Source: Carallia brachiata (lineage: Eukaryota; Streptophyta; Magnoliopsida; Malpighiales; Rhizophoraceae). From it: 64,000 nt of DNA. The notes below the pieces were generated by a model. It worked only from the letters and a program-made list of their open reading frames with translations, searched no databases and was not told the DNA's origin. This document shows, one piece after another, positions 1 through 11,258 of this stretch; the first letter of the stretch is position 1; every line of letters begins with the position of its first letter. The stretch lies in assembly GCA_021464245.1 (NCBI GenBank), contig JADCRB010000041.1:206444-270443 (forward strand), written 5' to 3'. The position numbers and the translations under genes are program-made.

Positions 1-850
1 GCTTATTTTAAATTTCACCCATAACGTTTTTTTATTGTTAAAATTGGCCATAACGTTATATCTTTTAGTCTAATTTAAATTTTTCGTACCTAACGTAGTT
101 AACTTCGCTGATATAGCGTAACAGAATTTGACACGTCATTAATTTTTTTCCAAAGAGATGGCTCTGTACTGGCAATGCTAATGGTAGTTGGAGGCGGCGG
201 CAATAGTTTGACGAGGAAATAATGACAATAACAAAAAAGAAAAAATTTAAAAATAAAGATAATAATAACTTTTGTTAAATTTTATTAATTTATTTTTTTG
301 CTTAAAAAACAAAAGTATTCAAGTGGATATATATTTATGATTTTAGTTTTTTTTTTGTTTGAATTTGCGGAGTGTGATTTTCAGTATAAATGTTTGGTTT
401 GAATTTTAAAATTTTACTGTAAATATGACATGTTGACATAGACGAAAATTATTGATGTGTTATACTCTGTCGCATCATATTTACTGAGTTAACGACATTA
501 TGTACGAAAAGATCAAATTAGACTAAAAGATATAATATTATGGAGCAATTTTAATAACAAAAAAACGTTATGAGTGAAATTTAAAATAAACTGAAACCTT
601 TTGGGTTAAATTAACTTTTATACCTATGTCACGTCAGCAACAGATGTTGACGTGGCATGCTGACGTGGAAAAATTGTTGACATGTCAAATTCCATCATGG
701 CACGTCAGTAGAGTTAACGGCGTTATAGACAGAAGGACCAAATTAGACTAACGGACGTAATGTTATGGACCAAATTTAACAAAAAAAAATTGTTATGGGT
801 GAAATTTAAAATAAAGTAAAATATGGTGGATCAAATTGACTTTTATTTCA
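1..850. repeat. Diverged terminal-inverted-repeat element with an extra repeat arm
   Basis: Bases 1-130 are, read as reverse complement, clearly similar to about 474-597, and a third copy in the same orientation as the second lies at about 695-826. Each arm holds the same landmarks in order: GTTAACG-like, ATTAGACTAA, TATGG, then GTTATG and TGAAATTTAAAATAA. Two arms facing each other around about 340 bp of AT-rich DNA suggest a Mutator-like or foldback non-autonomous transposon, with a partial second copy next to it. The left end may continue before the window. No coding sequence is visible inside. Confidence 0.6.
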
Positions 851-1276
851 TTCTATTTACGTAACAACTCTCTTTGTATTAACGAATACAATAGGAAAAA
901 TTAAAGTCTGTAACCTTTGTCGATCATTACATTTTGACAGTTTGTTGTTGGTATACAACGTATTTTCTTGTTACGTAGGGTAGCACGAGTTTATGAAATT
1001 AACATTTATAATATTCCTTTTTCGGTTTAGTCTGTCCTTAGTCTAAAATTTTGTGTCTCTAAATCATAATAAGTGATCTCTTAGAAACACTTTAATTATA
1101 TAATTATAATTTTTATTAAAATATTGTTACGTAAACGGAGATTATTTATTTATTTATTCATGATAAAGGAGTACAGCATCCATATGTTCTACATTAAACC
1201 ACAATTGACATAAAGGAAAAGTTACGACAGAAATTTGGAAAGACAGACACAGGACATGCGAAAACAGATGGTAAAT
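851..1276. other. AT-rich 3' flank of the P450 gene
   Basis: No gene seen. The sequence is AT-rich and lies downstream of the minus-strand P450 stop codon, so the P450 3' UTR should fall in its right part. Confidence 0.5.
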
Positions 1277-3491
1277 TCATTGACGAATTTGATAAACGTG
1301 GTCTGGAAGTCGAGGTTCTGGGATCGCGGTAACGGGAACTTCAGGACAAGTAGTGAGACCATAGCGTTCCACCATGCATATATCCTCAAGTTTCATATTC
1401 TCGGGTAATTTCCAGTTGAAGCAATGGAACACGTTGGAAACTGTTGTACGGACAAGCCTAAGTCCGAGGTTGTAGCCAGGGCACCTTCTTCGGCCAGAAC
1501 CAAAAGGCAACAAGGTGAAATCTTGTCCATTCAAAGGGATTTCCTTGCCCTGCAAGAACCTTTCCGGCTTGAATTCATAAGGATCTTCCCAATAGTTAGG
1601 GTCCCTCCCAATGCTCCATGTATTTATCAGGATGGTTGTTCCTTTGGGTATGTCATAGCCGGCTACATTGACATCCTCAATCGCATAATGTGGGGCCAGC
1701 AACGGGGAGAGTGGATGTAACCTCAGTGTCTCCTTAATAATGGCCTCAAGGTAAGGCATATGTGCGGCATCTGCTTCTTCCATGAACCTATCTCGACCAA
1801 CTACTCTGTCCAGCTCCTCTCTAATTTTTCTTGGACGTGAGGGTGTCTGAGAAGTTCGTGAATCGCCCATTCGATTGTGGTTCCAGACGTGTCTGTGCCC
1901 CCAGGCATTAGGTCCTATGTAATGTAATACAAAATATTAACATAACATAATATATTAACTGAAAATAGAATAACCTAATCCCAACATTAAATCGAAGCAA
2001 TTTAAATGCAGTATAAATATTGTTTAAATCTCGTTAATTTTCTCAATGCCAACGCAGAAATCTGATCAATTCACATTTGAAAAGATGTGGAATTGCAAAA
2101 ACAGACAACTAATCTACTAGCGCTATTTGTACACTGCCTTTGAATGCCCTGTTTTCAGGAAAGAGAAATTTAAAATTAAAAAAAAAAAAAAGCGCCTACC
2201 ACTGTTGAAAGAATTAATTACAAATTTGTATACATTTGATCTTTTGTAGGAATACAGACCCAACAAAAAAAAAACAAGGATATGACAATAAAAAATCATC
2301 CAATATAATAAAATGGATTTCTGTAATTAGATTGACACTTAATTTGATGTATTCCATTTAATAATACTTCATTGCTATATGCTTGACTCCCTCCGTTAAT
2401 ACAATAATTAGTGAAGCAAAAGAAGTAAAAGGAAAATGATTTGGTCAGAGTTCAAGTAGTTGATAACAGTGTTAAGAATTGATTTTCGAATCTTGTCCTC
2501 ATAATTTCTACTCTAGGAGTTCCTTTAGACTAAAATAAAAAAAAGGTGAAAGGAAGAAAACGAAGAGGAATATACTGACATGGACTAAAGCCTTGACAGC
2601 ATCAATGGTGAGCTTGAGCTCAGGATCCGCATCCTCCTCAGTCAGCTGCAGCAACACATCCACCATGTCTTTAGGAACAAAATCCTTGCCAGCTAATTCC
2701 TTCTTGGCCTTGTGATCAGCAATCACATAGTTGTGGAAAGCATCGAACTTCTTGTGCAGGATCTTCATTCTCTTTTCGTATCCCTGCAAGTCGAAGGCTC
2801 GCAGCCAAGGAATCCAGTCCCCAATATTGAGGACACCATTAAGCACCATCCACTCATCAATCAGATCGTGAAACTCGCTCATCGACACCAGCGACGTGTC
2901 GGTTTTATGGTCGCTGAAGTACTTGTCGCTCAGTACCACCCTGCATATGCTGGAGAGGGTGTAGCGTGCTATTTGTTTTTTGAGCACCACTGGAGTCCCT
3001 CTTTGAGCGTAAAGCCCAGCAAGGTATCTGCGCCTTTCCTCGACGCGAATGTATTCGAAGGATTCAATTCTTTTGGGACTGAATAACTCTGTCAGGTAAA
3101 CTTTTCGTGCGGTTCGCCAGTGTGGGCCATAAGGGGCCCACGTCATGTCCTGGAAATCGTAGCCAGTGTATTTGCCAGAGGCAAGAGGGGGACGGGAGGC
3201 AAACACATGATCGTATGTCTTGAGGAATGCTTCTGCCATTTTGGGGGATGTAGCGACCAGAACGTCGCGTACGCCATATTTGACGTGCATGAGTTCGCCA
3301 TATTTTTGGGCGAAGCGGTGGAGAGTTAAGTGTGGGAGGGTGCCAAGCTGGAGCAAGTTACCAACGAAAGGCATTGGTTTTGGACCAGGTGGAAATCTTT
3401 TTTTGCGATTTTTTAGTCCGTGGATTTTCTTTGAGATAAAGATCAATGCAGCTAGCCATGCTAAGGCTAAGACTATCACAGAACTCTCCAT
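1277..3491 (-). CDS. Cytochrome P450, CYP92-like (CYP71 clan), one frameshift
   Basis: Predicted ER-anchored haem monooxygenase. Exon 1 is 3491-2580 (304 codons) and exon 2 is 1914-1277; the intron 2579-1915 is GT-AG and phase 0. The start was chosen because the ATG precedes a hydrophobic anchor and the proline hinge [13 protein letters not shown]. Later landmarks are WRTARKVY (helix C), GGTDTSGTT (oxygen-binding I helix), KETLR (K helix ExxR), KPERF, and the haem loop [11 protein letters not shown] with its cysteine ligand. NIGDWIPWL and LDLQGY-like text in mid-protein resembles the CYP92 family, whose members include homoterpene synthases; others are annotated as flavonoid 3'-hydroxylases. 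The substrate cannot be told. Oddity: a T5 run at 1825-1829 (A5 on the coding strand) is one base too short, shifting the frame between HVQEK and REELDRVVG. Restoring one base gives 517 codons. Sequencing error or a recent null allele are both possible. Confidence 0.85.
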
Positions 3492-3590
3492 TGTTTTTGC
3501 TCAACTTGGCTTAAGAGCGGTAGCAGTAGGGAGGGATTAATAAGCTGCAGAGGACGTTTTGGCTTGTAATCACCGATCAGTGCGTTGCAT

Positions 3591-3600
3591 CTATTTATAG
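3591..3600 (-). promoter_or_regulatory. TATA box of the P450 gene
   Basis: On the minus strand this reads CTATAAATAG, about 100 bp upstream of the P450 ATG. This leaves room for a 60-70 base 5' UTR. It fits a regulated, TATA-type promoter of a specialised-metabolism gene. Confidence 0.6.
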
Positions 3601-3893
3601 TAGTGATGGGAAAGATGCCTTCTGGCTCTAGTAATTATTTTTCAAGACACAAAAAATCAACTGGAGAATTGTGCGGCTGACATCGATTTGGCGATGGGAA
3701 CACAATGTCTATCACTCTTAACAAATTTGATGTGTGACGTAGCAATAAGCAAGAAATGAATTGAGCAAGCCAAAGGGAAAAATTAGAGCACACGATGACT
3801 TTTAAGTTTGATAAGTATACAAAAGGTAATGAATATTAAATTTTAAATAATAATATTTATATTTTTAATAATAAAATTTTATTATTTAAATTT

Positions 3894-3929
<36 letters not shown>

Positions 3930-6900
3930 ATTAAAAATTATAATATTATTATTATCGAAACAATACGTCGGACAGCAGAAAAGTCACAATTAAAGGCATT
4001 GAAGTTTGACCACAAATTTAGAATCCCGACGATTGTGTTCACAGAGCGTATCATGTACATAATAGTAATTTTATAGTTTAAAAAACACTCAGTAATTATA
4101 GTTTATACTTCAATTTTAGAATTTTTAAGTTTAAATTTTTTTAAAAGATAAGATTTATAAAAAAAGATAATTTTTTATTATTTAATTTATAATTTAATAG
4201 ATTTCTTAATAAGAAAAATAATGATAAGTTTTTTTTGTTGCATTTTTTTTTTTTAGTTTTTAGAGTTTAACGTGCTTACCATAAAGTGTAAAGCGAAGGG
4301 GTGAACGGCCCCCCTTCCATGGGGGCTTTTGGTCCCTCATCACTCCGCACAATCAAGAAAAAAATAAAAAAAGATGAAACAAACAAAGAGCTTAGATAAA
4401 AATTATTAGCATTCATAAAAAATCATCTAACTAACTTATACTGAGTGACGACTTCTTTTAAATGATTAGGAAAAAAATACTTATTTTCCAGGTCCCACTT
4501 CCCACATCCATGGCTATCTAGTTTACCAGTCAAACAATTTTCCACACCTTTTTTCTCTCATGGGCAATGGAAAGTTTTGTCATTTATCTGTGCTCAAATA
4601 TCTACTATAACTTTAGTTTCATTCTACATCCTAACTATTTTCTCTTTTGTTTTCCCTAAAGAAATTAAGGATTTCTTCTTCTTTGTTTCTTTTCCCCGCT
4701 ACTTAAATCTATGCCACAATCTTTCGTCTTAATTCTTCTCCTGCCCTCAATTATTTTTCTTTTAATATGTTATTTTTCTTCCCCAAGAATATCCCCAACC
4801 CCAGCCATTTTGAAATTCTTTCATCTTTACATGTGTCCATATTAAATCCCATATGTAAGAGGACTGTTTTTATGTTAATCTTGGGGATGCACATATCATC
4901 CTACAAATTTTAAATTTTCTCAGCATTTTTTACATTATTGTGGTACATCAACAATTTTTACATTATCACGTCTTTCTTTTGTTTTTTTGTTTATAATTTA
5001 GTCTCCTCTCCATGTTCTAAAGAAAGGTTCATATCAATCCCAATTCCGGTGGACCCAGTCTCAAACCTTCCCTCCAGCTAGTTAGTGGTCTCCCGCCTCA
5101 AGAGAGAGATCCATAGCCTTTTATGATTCAACTTCTCCGAGAAAACTCACTATTCAAGTAATAATGTAGCGGAACAAGACTTTTTAACAATTTATCACAT
5201 TAATTATCAAATTTGAAATTTAGCATGCACTTCAATTAACACCCAACATTTATAATTAGAGAAAATTCGAATTCGAGTCAAATGCGCAGAAAGAAAATAC
5301 GTTAGTGACTCATATAATAAAACCACGCGCCATTAATTTTGATGGCCTAAGTTAGAAGTTAACCTTCTCCTCAGTATTCAAATTTAATATAATGAAGCAT
5401 AAACATAAAGGAACTTAAATGAAATTCAAATGCACATGAAATGAAGCATAATTTGTACATCAGTCACCAGAAATGAAATCGGAATGAGATTCAGAGTGCA
5501 GTAGTGCCTGACATATATGTTGGAATATTATATTGTATAGATGACGAAATCTTGTTGGGGCTTCGTAAAACTTGGTTGATTGTGTGATCAACAGTTCTAC
5601 GTATTGCCTTGCGGCTGATTAACATCAATCAATATGTGGTGTGAAAGGGAAGTGGGAAAACAGTGTCGAAGCCGGACAGCAGTGATGGGGCTGTGTCGAC
5701 GGCCGACACCAAAAAAGGAAAGTCCGACGAGGAAGTATTGGGCGGGATGACTCAGCTTATCCCCTGGCATCCTTGCTTCTTTTTCTAATTAAACTACCTG
5801 GCCACGGGCTGCTCGACGCACGGCCACTTATTAGTTGGCCCTTGAAATAGCGCTCCACCAATCAAAAATTTAAGATTATATTAAATACTTTAGGATAACA
5901 ATAAATAATTTTAGAATTTAGTTTTTTTGGCAAAAAATAAAAAAATTAAAACAAGAATAATACAAGTTTGTGTATTTATTCTGTGTCTGGGTACTACACA
6001 ATCATGTAATCGAATCCTTTTTTAACTATATTGTAAGACCAAGTCAAGTAATGTGATGCCATGTCACTGGCCAAATGAGTTTGCAACATACTAATGCCGC
6101 GAGGCGTGTATCCATGCACAAAAAAACAGAGGAAAAAAAATCTTCAAGTTTTATTTAAAAAGGAAAAGGAAAAAGAAGGAGAAGAAATGAAAGTCACTCA
6201 CACACACACAAAGGGAGTTGAGCATGCCACTCGCAATGGCAGGCAGAGTTATATAGATACTTAATTTAATTTTAGGTTTCAAATCTAAATTTTTTATACA
6301 AAACGAAAAAAAAAAAGTAGCAGGATTTTATAAAATTTTAATTTGAGGATTAAATTTCAATTCTTAATTTGAAGATTAAATTTCAATTCTTAGTCTATTA
6401 TTAAAATAAAAAACAAAAAACAAAATGTTGAACACATGGCACTTTGTCTAACATATACAGCATAAATGGGTTGGACTGAAAATGCAAAAACGGAGGGAAT
6501 GGTATTGATTTTTAATTAAAAAAAGAAAGTACTTTTTTAACTTGTAAGTTAAGTAAATTTTGTAACTTTCTAATCAATAAATGAATTTTTTTTGTTAATA
6601 TTATATATTTTTTATATTATACATATAATTTTAACATCATTATATTATTATAAAAATTATATATTTTAAATTATTATTATACATTTTATTTAAGATGTCA
6701 TTATATAATGACAATTATTTAATAACTACTTAACATAACAATCCCCTTAAAAAAAATCTAGCGGTGCTCGTACCGGCCCCCTACAAATTTCGTAACAAAG
6801 CTAAATGTACGGCTTAGTCTCCTACCAACGTATCTGAAAATTTAGTGATAATTTGAAGTCCTCTTCTTTTTATGATTGTCAAAATTTGAATCTTCCCTTA

Positions 6901-7158
6901 TTTCTTGGTTTCAAATAAATTATAGAGATTTATAATTGTTGTGCCCGTAACTTATATGTTGTTACCAAATGTGAGATAAACTCACTTAAAATTATTAATA
7001 TTTGAATAATAAATTTTATTTATAAAAAATATTAAATAATAATATCAATCGTAATAATTCAAGACTTAAAAATAAATCATGATTCATATCTTCACAATAT
7101 TTTTACTTTTATTGTTAAAAGAAAAAAGAATGTCTCTTAAAATTATGATGGCCCTAGT
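3601..7158. other. Intergenic AT-rich DNA
   Basis: No supportable gene. It holds a TA dinucleotide microsatellite at about 3897-3926 and long A/T runs. A slightly GC-richer patch lies at 5640-5850 and has no convincing ORF or repeat structure. Confidence 0.5.
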
Positions 7159-7412
7159 GCTTTGTTTGGCAAAGTATAGGAAAGGGTAGAAAAAGAAAAT
7201 GATAGAAAACTATTTTTTATTTATATTTTTTTCTATCATTTTCTATCAATCTAAACAATTAATTTTTATTTTTTTTCATAAATTACTATTTATTTCTTTC
7301 TCACAACTTTCTAATCATTATTTTTTATCAATTATAATATTATCATTACTGTACTATTTTCCAATTCTTTTTCTTTTCTTTTATATTTCTTTTCTTACAA
7401 TCCAAACAAAGC
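7159..7412. mobile_element. Tourist-like MITE (short TIR element)
   Basis: The left end GCTTTGTTTGG (7159-7169) is an exact inverted match of the right end CCAAACAAAGC (7402-7412). The 254-bp interior is A/T-rich and partly self-complementary (ATGATAGAAAA against TTCTATCATTTT). TAG flanks the element on both sides, allowing a 3-bp duplication. Size, ends and composition fit Tourist-type MITEs mobilised by PIF/Harbinger transposases. No coding capacity. Confidence 0.5.
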
Positions 7413-8650
7413 TAGAGGCCTCGTTGGTGGTTGGGAGTCGGACTTTTTTTTTAATTATTTATGATGAGATGAAATGTCGATGAAATTAGAATGAAAAGTA
7501 AATGAAATTGAATGCAGATCAAATGAAAAGCAAATAATAATTGAAATTTAGGTGAAATGAAATGGGACAAATTTATAAGAGTCTGCCGCATCTTCTTGTC
7601 TCCAACTACCGATAGAAAAAGAGTGGTTATAAGGAAAAATATTCGGAACAGATGAATTCTCTCCAATTGGACATTCTTATAATTTGACTGCAATTCATGC
7701 TTTATTGTCGTCAAAAACTAATAAAAAACCTCTCAACACAATAAACTATATATACACATCAAATTAACAATGATAGGCATTTAATCGATATCAATTTGTA
7801 TTTGAATCCTTGAAATTCATTTCGCATCACATATAATAAAGTGGTCAAATAAGTCTATCCAATATGTTCTCAACACTTCTTTTGAATTGAGACAGACAGA
7901 GAAAAAAAATGTAAGAAAGAAAATAAAAAGATAAACATAATAATTTTTACATAAGTTATTTAAATAAGTTTAAAAATGTATAAAAAAAAGAAGTAAATGA
8001 AAAATATAATTGTTTTTTAAGAAAGAAACAAGTATTTCATACAACCTGCATTAACAAGGCTAATTTTGCCGAGGAATGGGCAACAGAACTCCACCTTCTT
8101 TCCACATGCTGAATCCTGAAGCAGGAAAAATTTGTAGCCAATGTCTTCATCTAGATGTCTGGCCCTTGCACTTGCTTGAACTGGGTAATCAACAGCTTGG
8201 ATAGCCAATAAACTATCAGATTCCCCACAGAAACTTTCAAGGGACAATTCTTCCGTTTTTAAACAAAGCTTTCCGTACAGCTTGTGATTCTAAGATGTAA
8301 ACGGAGAACCCGTGCAACAGGCTTCGGCAAAGCTAAAGGGGGAGCACATTTGCGATGCACAAAAGGACCAAAAGTTAAAGCTAACTGTAGCAACTTTACA
8401 ATAATTATTGCAGTTTGCAATGCAAGTTTTTCTGAGTTTTCTCACCAATTTTGAGATAGAATATTCTCTTTCTAAACCCTTTTAGTTCCACACTTTTTGA
8501 TACTTTTCTTCCCATCCTTCTCGGACACTCCCAAAGTTCCAAGGAAGCTGACAAGAAGAAGGAGAAGAAAGAGAACAGAAGATTCCAACATATATGTGTT
8601 ATCTTGATATATGTATGTATGTATAACTAAGAGGCAAGAGAGGGAGAAAC
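7413..8650. other. Intergenic DNA upstream of the UGT pseudogene
   Basis: No gene identified. A 76-codon open frame on the minus strand (8247-8017) has ordinary amino-acid composition but no family I recognise. Confidence 0.4.
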
Positions 8651-8704
8651 TGATTGGCTATTTTCAAAGAAAATGTCGAACAAACAAGAACTCTGTTTTG
8701 TGAA

Positions 8705-10531
8705 ATGGAAAGGAAAACAACACAACAACAAAAAAAAAAAAACAAAAGCCTCATGCAGTTGTGGTTCCGTGGCCAGCACAAGGCCATGTTAACCCACTTA
8801 CGAGATTTGCATAGCTCTTGCACTCGAAAGGCTTCCACATCACTTTCGTCCACACAGAGTTCAATTACAGCCGTTTAGTCAGATCTCACCGCCCTGATTC
8901 CTCGGGTTGCTTTGTTGCTTCATCTGCTTTCTCCTACAAAGGATTTTTGCATTACACTGAACTCATCAAACGAGGAATTTTCCCATTTAAGAGTAAGCAG
9001 ATTTTTATTAATTCTTGCTTTCTTTCTTGTGAATTTATCGCTCTATTTTTTTTTTCCAGTTCCGTACTGCACGGTTAGTGGTTAATTACACAGCAATCAA
9101 ATTGGTTTTGTTCTGAGATTTTACTCTGTTCTCTTTTTACAATAAATTACCTGATAGTGTTTGTACGTATTTGATTGAGTCAATTATATAGAATTATGCA
9201 TGTGTTTGAATGCCATGTATCTATTTAATTTAATTCCTCAACTACCAGCTTATTTTATAATTCAGACAGGCAAGTCCTGTTATCCACTAACTTCCATCCA
9301 TTAGCTTCAAAATTTCATATGGTGAATTCAATGTTGCGTTTCTCATGGTTAAATACAATGCTAGTTAATATTGTATAATCTCTAAATTTTCTTGGTTTCG
9401 CTTGTACTTTTCATTGTTTCTTAAACCCTTTATATAACAAAATGTATGTACCAGAATTCAAACTCTTGAGCATTTCCTCTAATTCAATCTGAATTCCTTG
9501 TTTGTTGTTGTGTGTTGGCCTTTATGTTTATCTAGCAATCTGTTTCTGGGAGGAGGACGGATATCCTAGAACAATTTTGTTTCGCAGATGATGAGTATCT
9601 AACCGACGGAACTCTTGATACCCCAATTGATTGGGTGACTGGAATGGGCAATATACGCTCGAGGGACCTTCCAAGTTTTTTTTTCCAAACAACCGATCCC
9701 AATGACATCGTGTTCCATTACATGAGATTAGAATGCGAGGATTGTCTAAGAGCTCGTGCCTTAATTTTCAACACCTTCGAGCCACTTGAGCAAGAAGCCC
9801 TCAAACACTGTCATCTCTAAATTCAATTTCCCAAACGTTTATACAATTGGGCCTCTTTCCCAACTAGCGCAAAAGCATGTCCCCAGAAGCGTCTCCGAGT
9901 CACTTAATCCAAGCCTATGGAAGCAGGATCCAAAAGCTTGGGAGTGGTCAGATGGCAAAGAACCTGAGTCTGTATTTTATGCGAAGTATGGATGTGTGGC
10001 AGTAATGTCATGCCAGCAATTTCAAGAACTGGCATGGGGGATTGCAGATAGTAACCAGCCATTTTTTATGGGTTGTTAGACCTGATGTCGTGAAAGATGG
10101 ACTGGCAACATTGTCCGAAGATTTTTTGGAAGAGACCAAGGGTAGAGGATTGGTACTGAGCTGGTGTGCGCAAGATGAGGTGCTACGCCATCCTGCTGTT
10201 GCTGCATTTTTGACCCATTGTGGTTGGAACTCTATGACGGAAACTATATGTGGTGGTGTGCCTGTGATCTGTTGGCCTTTCAATTCTGACCAAATGACAA
10301 ATTGCCACTCGGCGCGCGATAGACGGGGGACTGGGATGGAAATCAATCCTGATGTGAAGCGCGAGCAAGTTTCATCACTGGCTAGGGAAATGATGACTGG
10401 GAAGAAAGGTAAGCAAATGAGGAAGAGGGCCCAAGAATGGAAACAAAAGGCAGGAAGAGACTGATGTTGGTGGATCATCTTATACAAACCTTGATAGGCT
10501 CATCAAGGAGGTTCTTCTTTGTGACACTTAA
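8705..10531 (+). pseudogene. UGT85 family glucosyltransferase pseudogene
   Basis: Remnant of a two-exon UDP-glucosyltransferase of the UGT85A type. Exon 1 runs 8705-8992 and exon 2 9588-10531, around a GT-AG intron at the position used by its neighbour. The sugar-donor (PSPG) box is still readable, with WCAQDEVLRHP and [15 protein letters not shown]. Damage is extensive: an A-rich expansion near the start throws the ATG out of frame with [19 protein letters not shown] at 8812-8814 replaces the glutamate of FAELLHS; 83 codons are missing in frame after HRPDS (near 8901); and frameshifts occur near 9803, in a T6 run near 10065, and near 10455. Substitutions, an in-frame stop, a large deletion and shifts of both signs together mark a true pseudogene, unlike the paralogue at 13641. 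A MITE sits about 230 bp downstream. Confidence 0.85.
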
Positions 10532-10763
10532 ACTATTAAAAAGGCCATTGTCTTGGATTATTGTATGTGTAGAATTTGCCTGATTTTTATGAACCGGTCA
10601 TCATTTCATCTGAAATTTTTGAACTTGTTTTTTATTTCCTGATCTGCTGAAGTTTTATATTTATTTCCCATTATCTATGGCCTTTTAGCTTTGATCAATG
10701 TCATTTAAGGTTTTTAGATGGGGAGTGGAATTTGATGTTTCGCTCCTTGGTATTTGTTTATCC

Positions 10764-11250
10764 CAATGTTGTAAAAACCGGCTTGGATCGGCCGGTCCGA
10801 CCGGTTCAACCGGTGACCGGCTAAAGGTTCGGGCCGGTTTATGGCTACAGTTACCCCTTAACTTGGACCGGTCAAAACCGGTAAAAACCGGTCAAAAATC
10901 GGACCCGATTCAACCGGTTCAAACCGGGTATAAAAGTTTTATAAATTATAATTTGATCCCAATGTTTATTTAAATTATAATTTGAGTTTTAAATTTAATT
11001 AAAATTTTTAATTTAGTCCTAAATTTATCAAAACTTTCAATTTAGTTTTAAATTTGTCAAAATTTTCAATTTAATCCTTAAAAATTAAAAAAGTAATATT
11101 TAATAATCATGTATAAGTATTATTTTTTTAAAATTATTTTTATAAATATATATATATTAATAAATACCGGTTCAAATACCGGTTCGACCGGTTGAACCTT
11201 GACCCACTAATATTTTCGGTTCGATAACCGGTTCAGTTCTGACAACCTTA
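10764..11250 (+). mobile_element. hAT-type MITE, copy 1 of the CCGGTT family
   Basis: The 487-bp element is flanked by a perfect 8-bp direct repeat GTTTATCC (10756-10763 and 11251-11258). Its left end CAATGTTGTAAAAACCGG pairs with the right end, which in reverse complement reads TAAGGTTGTCAGAACTG. Both ends carry dense ACCGGTT/AACCGG repeats, while the interior is A/T-rich with a recurring AATTTAGTCCTAAATTT-like phrase. The 8-bp target duplication and CA-G termini are hallmarks of the hAT superfamily. No ORF, so it is non-autonomous. Confidence 0.85.
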
Positions 11251-11258
11251 GTTTATCC

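Noticed and set aside
8017..8247. 76-codon minus-strand frame
   Set aside because: Ordinary composition, but no recognised domain and no supporting exon around it.
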